In this document: piece by piece, positions 62,797 through 64,000 of the stretch
How the letters are laid out: every line of letters starts with the position of its first letter
Numbering within the stretch: the stretch's first letter is position 1
NCBI GenBank assembly: GCA_021014325.1
Contig: CM037476.1
Coordinates: forward strand, 15,412,827-15,476,826
Source of the DNA: Plazaster borealis
Lineage: Eukaryota > Echinodermata > Asteroidea > Forcipulatida > Labidiasteridae
Direction: 5' to 3'
DNA: 64,000 bases
Made by a program: the position numbers and the translations under genes
Notes under the pieces: generated by a model
Database searches by the model: none
What the model was told of the DNA's origin: nothing
What the model saw: only the letters and a program-made list of their open reading frames with translations

Positions 62797-63205
62797 CCTT
62801 CCCCTCCTCCACGGACTTGTTCGTATGGTGGTAGAGCATTCAGCGTGGTAGCTCCATCACTTTGGAAATATAACCTGCCACCGATCATCAGGGAATCAAC
62901 GGTATTGAACTGTTCAAGTCTCGCCTTAAGACTCATCTTTTCAAACGGTATTTTTGTAACGTTGTAACTTATTGAAAGTTTTATGTCTATTATTCAATTT
63001 CTACATCAATTTTTAACTTGTTCATCTTTTAAGCTTACTGTTTATTTGATTGGTCCAGACGTTTGTTTAATTTGTTTAATTATCGTTGTTTTTTAATATT
63101 TTGTTTCATCCATTTAGCTTGTATTGTATTCAGCGCCTTGAGGCAGAGCCGATCTGCAACTGTTTGCGCTTTTTAAATGTCTATTTATTATATTATTATT
63201 ATTCT
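62797..63205 (+). mobile_element. LINE reverse-transcriptase remnant, part 2 and 3' UTR
   Basis: Continues with YGGRAFSVVAPSLWKYNLPP, then a Lys/Leu-rich end, T-rich UTR with CAGCGCCTTGAGGCAGAGCC and an ATTATTATT end. The Y-G-x-R-A-F-S-V-x-A-P block is typical of the same reverse transcriptases. Confidence 0.8.
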
Positions 63206-64000
63206 TTTATCGACAAAAAACGAAGGTTACCGAACTAGGTTTATACTCGTTGCCACCATTTGTCATGTCCCCTGTCAGCCCTATCAATCGTGACTACTTG
63301 TTTTAAATATTAAAAAAAGTACCTGACTATTTTTTTCCCAGCCTCGGTTTGTGATTGGTTTCAATGAGAGTTAAATAACTTGCCTGCACCATATATCCAA
63401 CATCTATGTTTTTCCACAATTATAATTTATCTGCTATACGTGAATCCGCCTTTGTCACTGAATCAGTTTTAGAATTACTTAGTATGGCACCTAGTGTTCA
63501 TGCAAGAAATTGTGAATAGATATTTTAGTTTATACATCTTTATCTGTATTAAATAAATGAAACAATTAATTTCAATAAAACACAAGTTCTGTGAATTTGT
63601 TTAAACTTTGAAAGACTTGTTTGCCTTTTGATAAAAATAAAAAAAGCCAAATCCAGAAATCCGAGCTACAATTTTGGGAGGTACATGTATATGTTCTTAG
63701 GCAACACATCATTCAGATTTTAAAAACCCCAAAACAACTGGCCTTTTTTGTAGAGGGTTTGCACAAAAATATTGATTTCTTTTACGAAGTTTGACAAAAA
63801 CAAATTAAACTAGACATGAACAAATTAAACAAAAACAAGGTGTTCGGCATGACGTTCAAATCTAAGATGCAACACAGCCCAGCTTGATTAAATACACGTG
63901 ATGTAAGCTTGGTTTCAGCTGTGTATATAGATCTGGTAAAACTGAACCTTTAAGGTAACGTCTCGTAACACTTGATGACGTCATTAAAACAGTACTTCAA
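63206..64000. other. Right edge: decayed MITE and unassigned DNA
   Basis: 63238-63400 resembles the ATAGACCTTTATCAC MITE interior in decayed form (GTTGCCACCATTTGTCATGT, CCCAGCCTCGGTTTG). 63400-64000 is AT-rich with no supported feature. Confidence 0.45.

Overview
The window is animal genomic DNA. Genes are split by GT-AG introns and sit in AT-rich sequence packed with short inverted-repeat elements, tRNA-derived SINEs and LINE fragments. No prokaryotic features are present. The protein families and the repeat style suggest an invertebrate deuterostome, most likely an echinoderm such as a sea star. That placement is an inference and was not tested by search.

Two protein-coding genes account for nearly all coding sequence, and they face each other tail to tail. 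On the plus strand, positions 1-28818 carry 21 exons of a large ROCO kinase of the LRRK1 type. The 5' end lies outside the window. Every exon junction is GT-AG and phase-compatible. The joined frame is 2296 residues from the window edge to a TGA: leucine-rich repeats, Roc GTPase (GKACIGKT, DFGGQ, GTHYD), COR, a kinase (GSGTFG, VAIK, YRDLKAEN, DYG, APE) and a C-terminal WD40-like region. On the minus strand, positions 58068-42863 carry five coding exons of an ectonucleotide pyrophosphatase/phosphodiesterase of the ENPP4/5 type. It is 516 residues with a signal peptide, a full set of metal-binding and nucleophile residues, and a C-terminal membrane anchor. A noncoding first exon is likely near 60266-60400.

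The 14 kb between the two gene ends (28819-42862), the large ENPP introns and the last 5 kb are mostly mobile-element debris. It includes TTAA-bounded MITEs (at least four families), GGGCCCAAT hairpin MITEs, ATAGACCTTTATCAC MITEs, tRNA-like SINEs, several LINE 3' ends, Penelope-like remnants with hammerhead-like cores, and two inverted-repeat elements with telomere-like CCCTAA cores. A 103-bp higher-order minisatellite fills most of one ENPP intron.

The most unusual observation is in LRRK1. Two different introns carry tandem arrays of degraded copies of the splice acceptor plus the start of the exon that follows. One lies before a COR exon (about 10372-11158, about 120-bp units, each with an in-frame stop just after the exon-like part). 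The other lies before the kinase catalytic-loop exon (about 17890-18421, about 90-120-bp units). They look like arrays of decoy exon starts and could affect splicing. A second open question is an unidentified coding-like stretch on the minus strand at about 60915-61170, next to a lone CCHC zinc knuckle and a reverse-transcriptase remnant.
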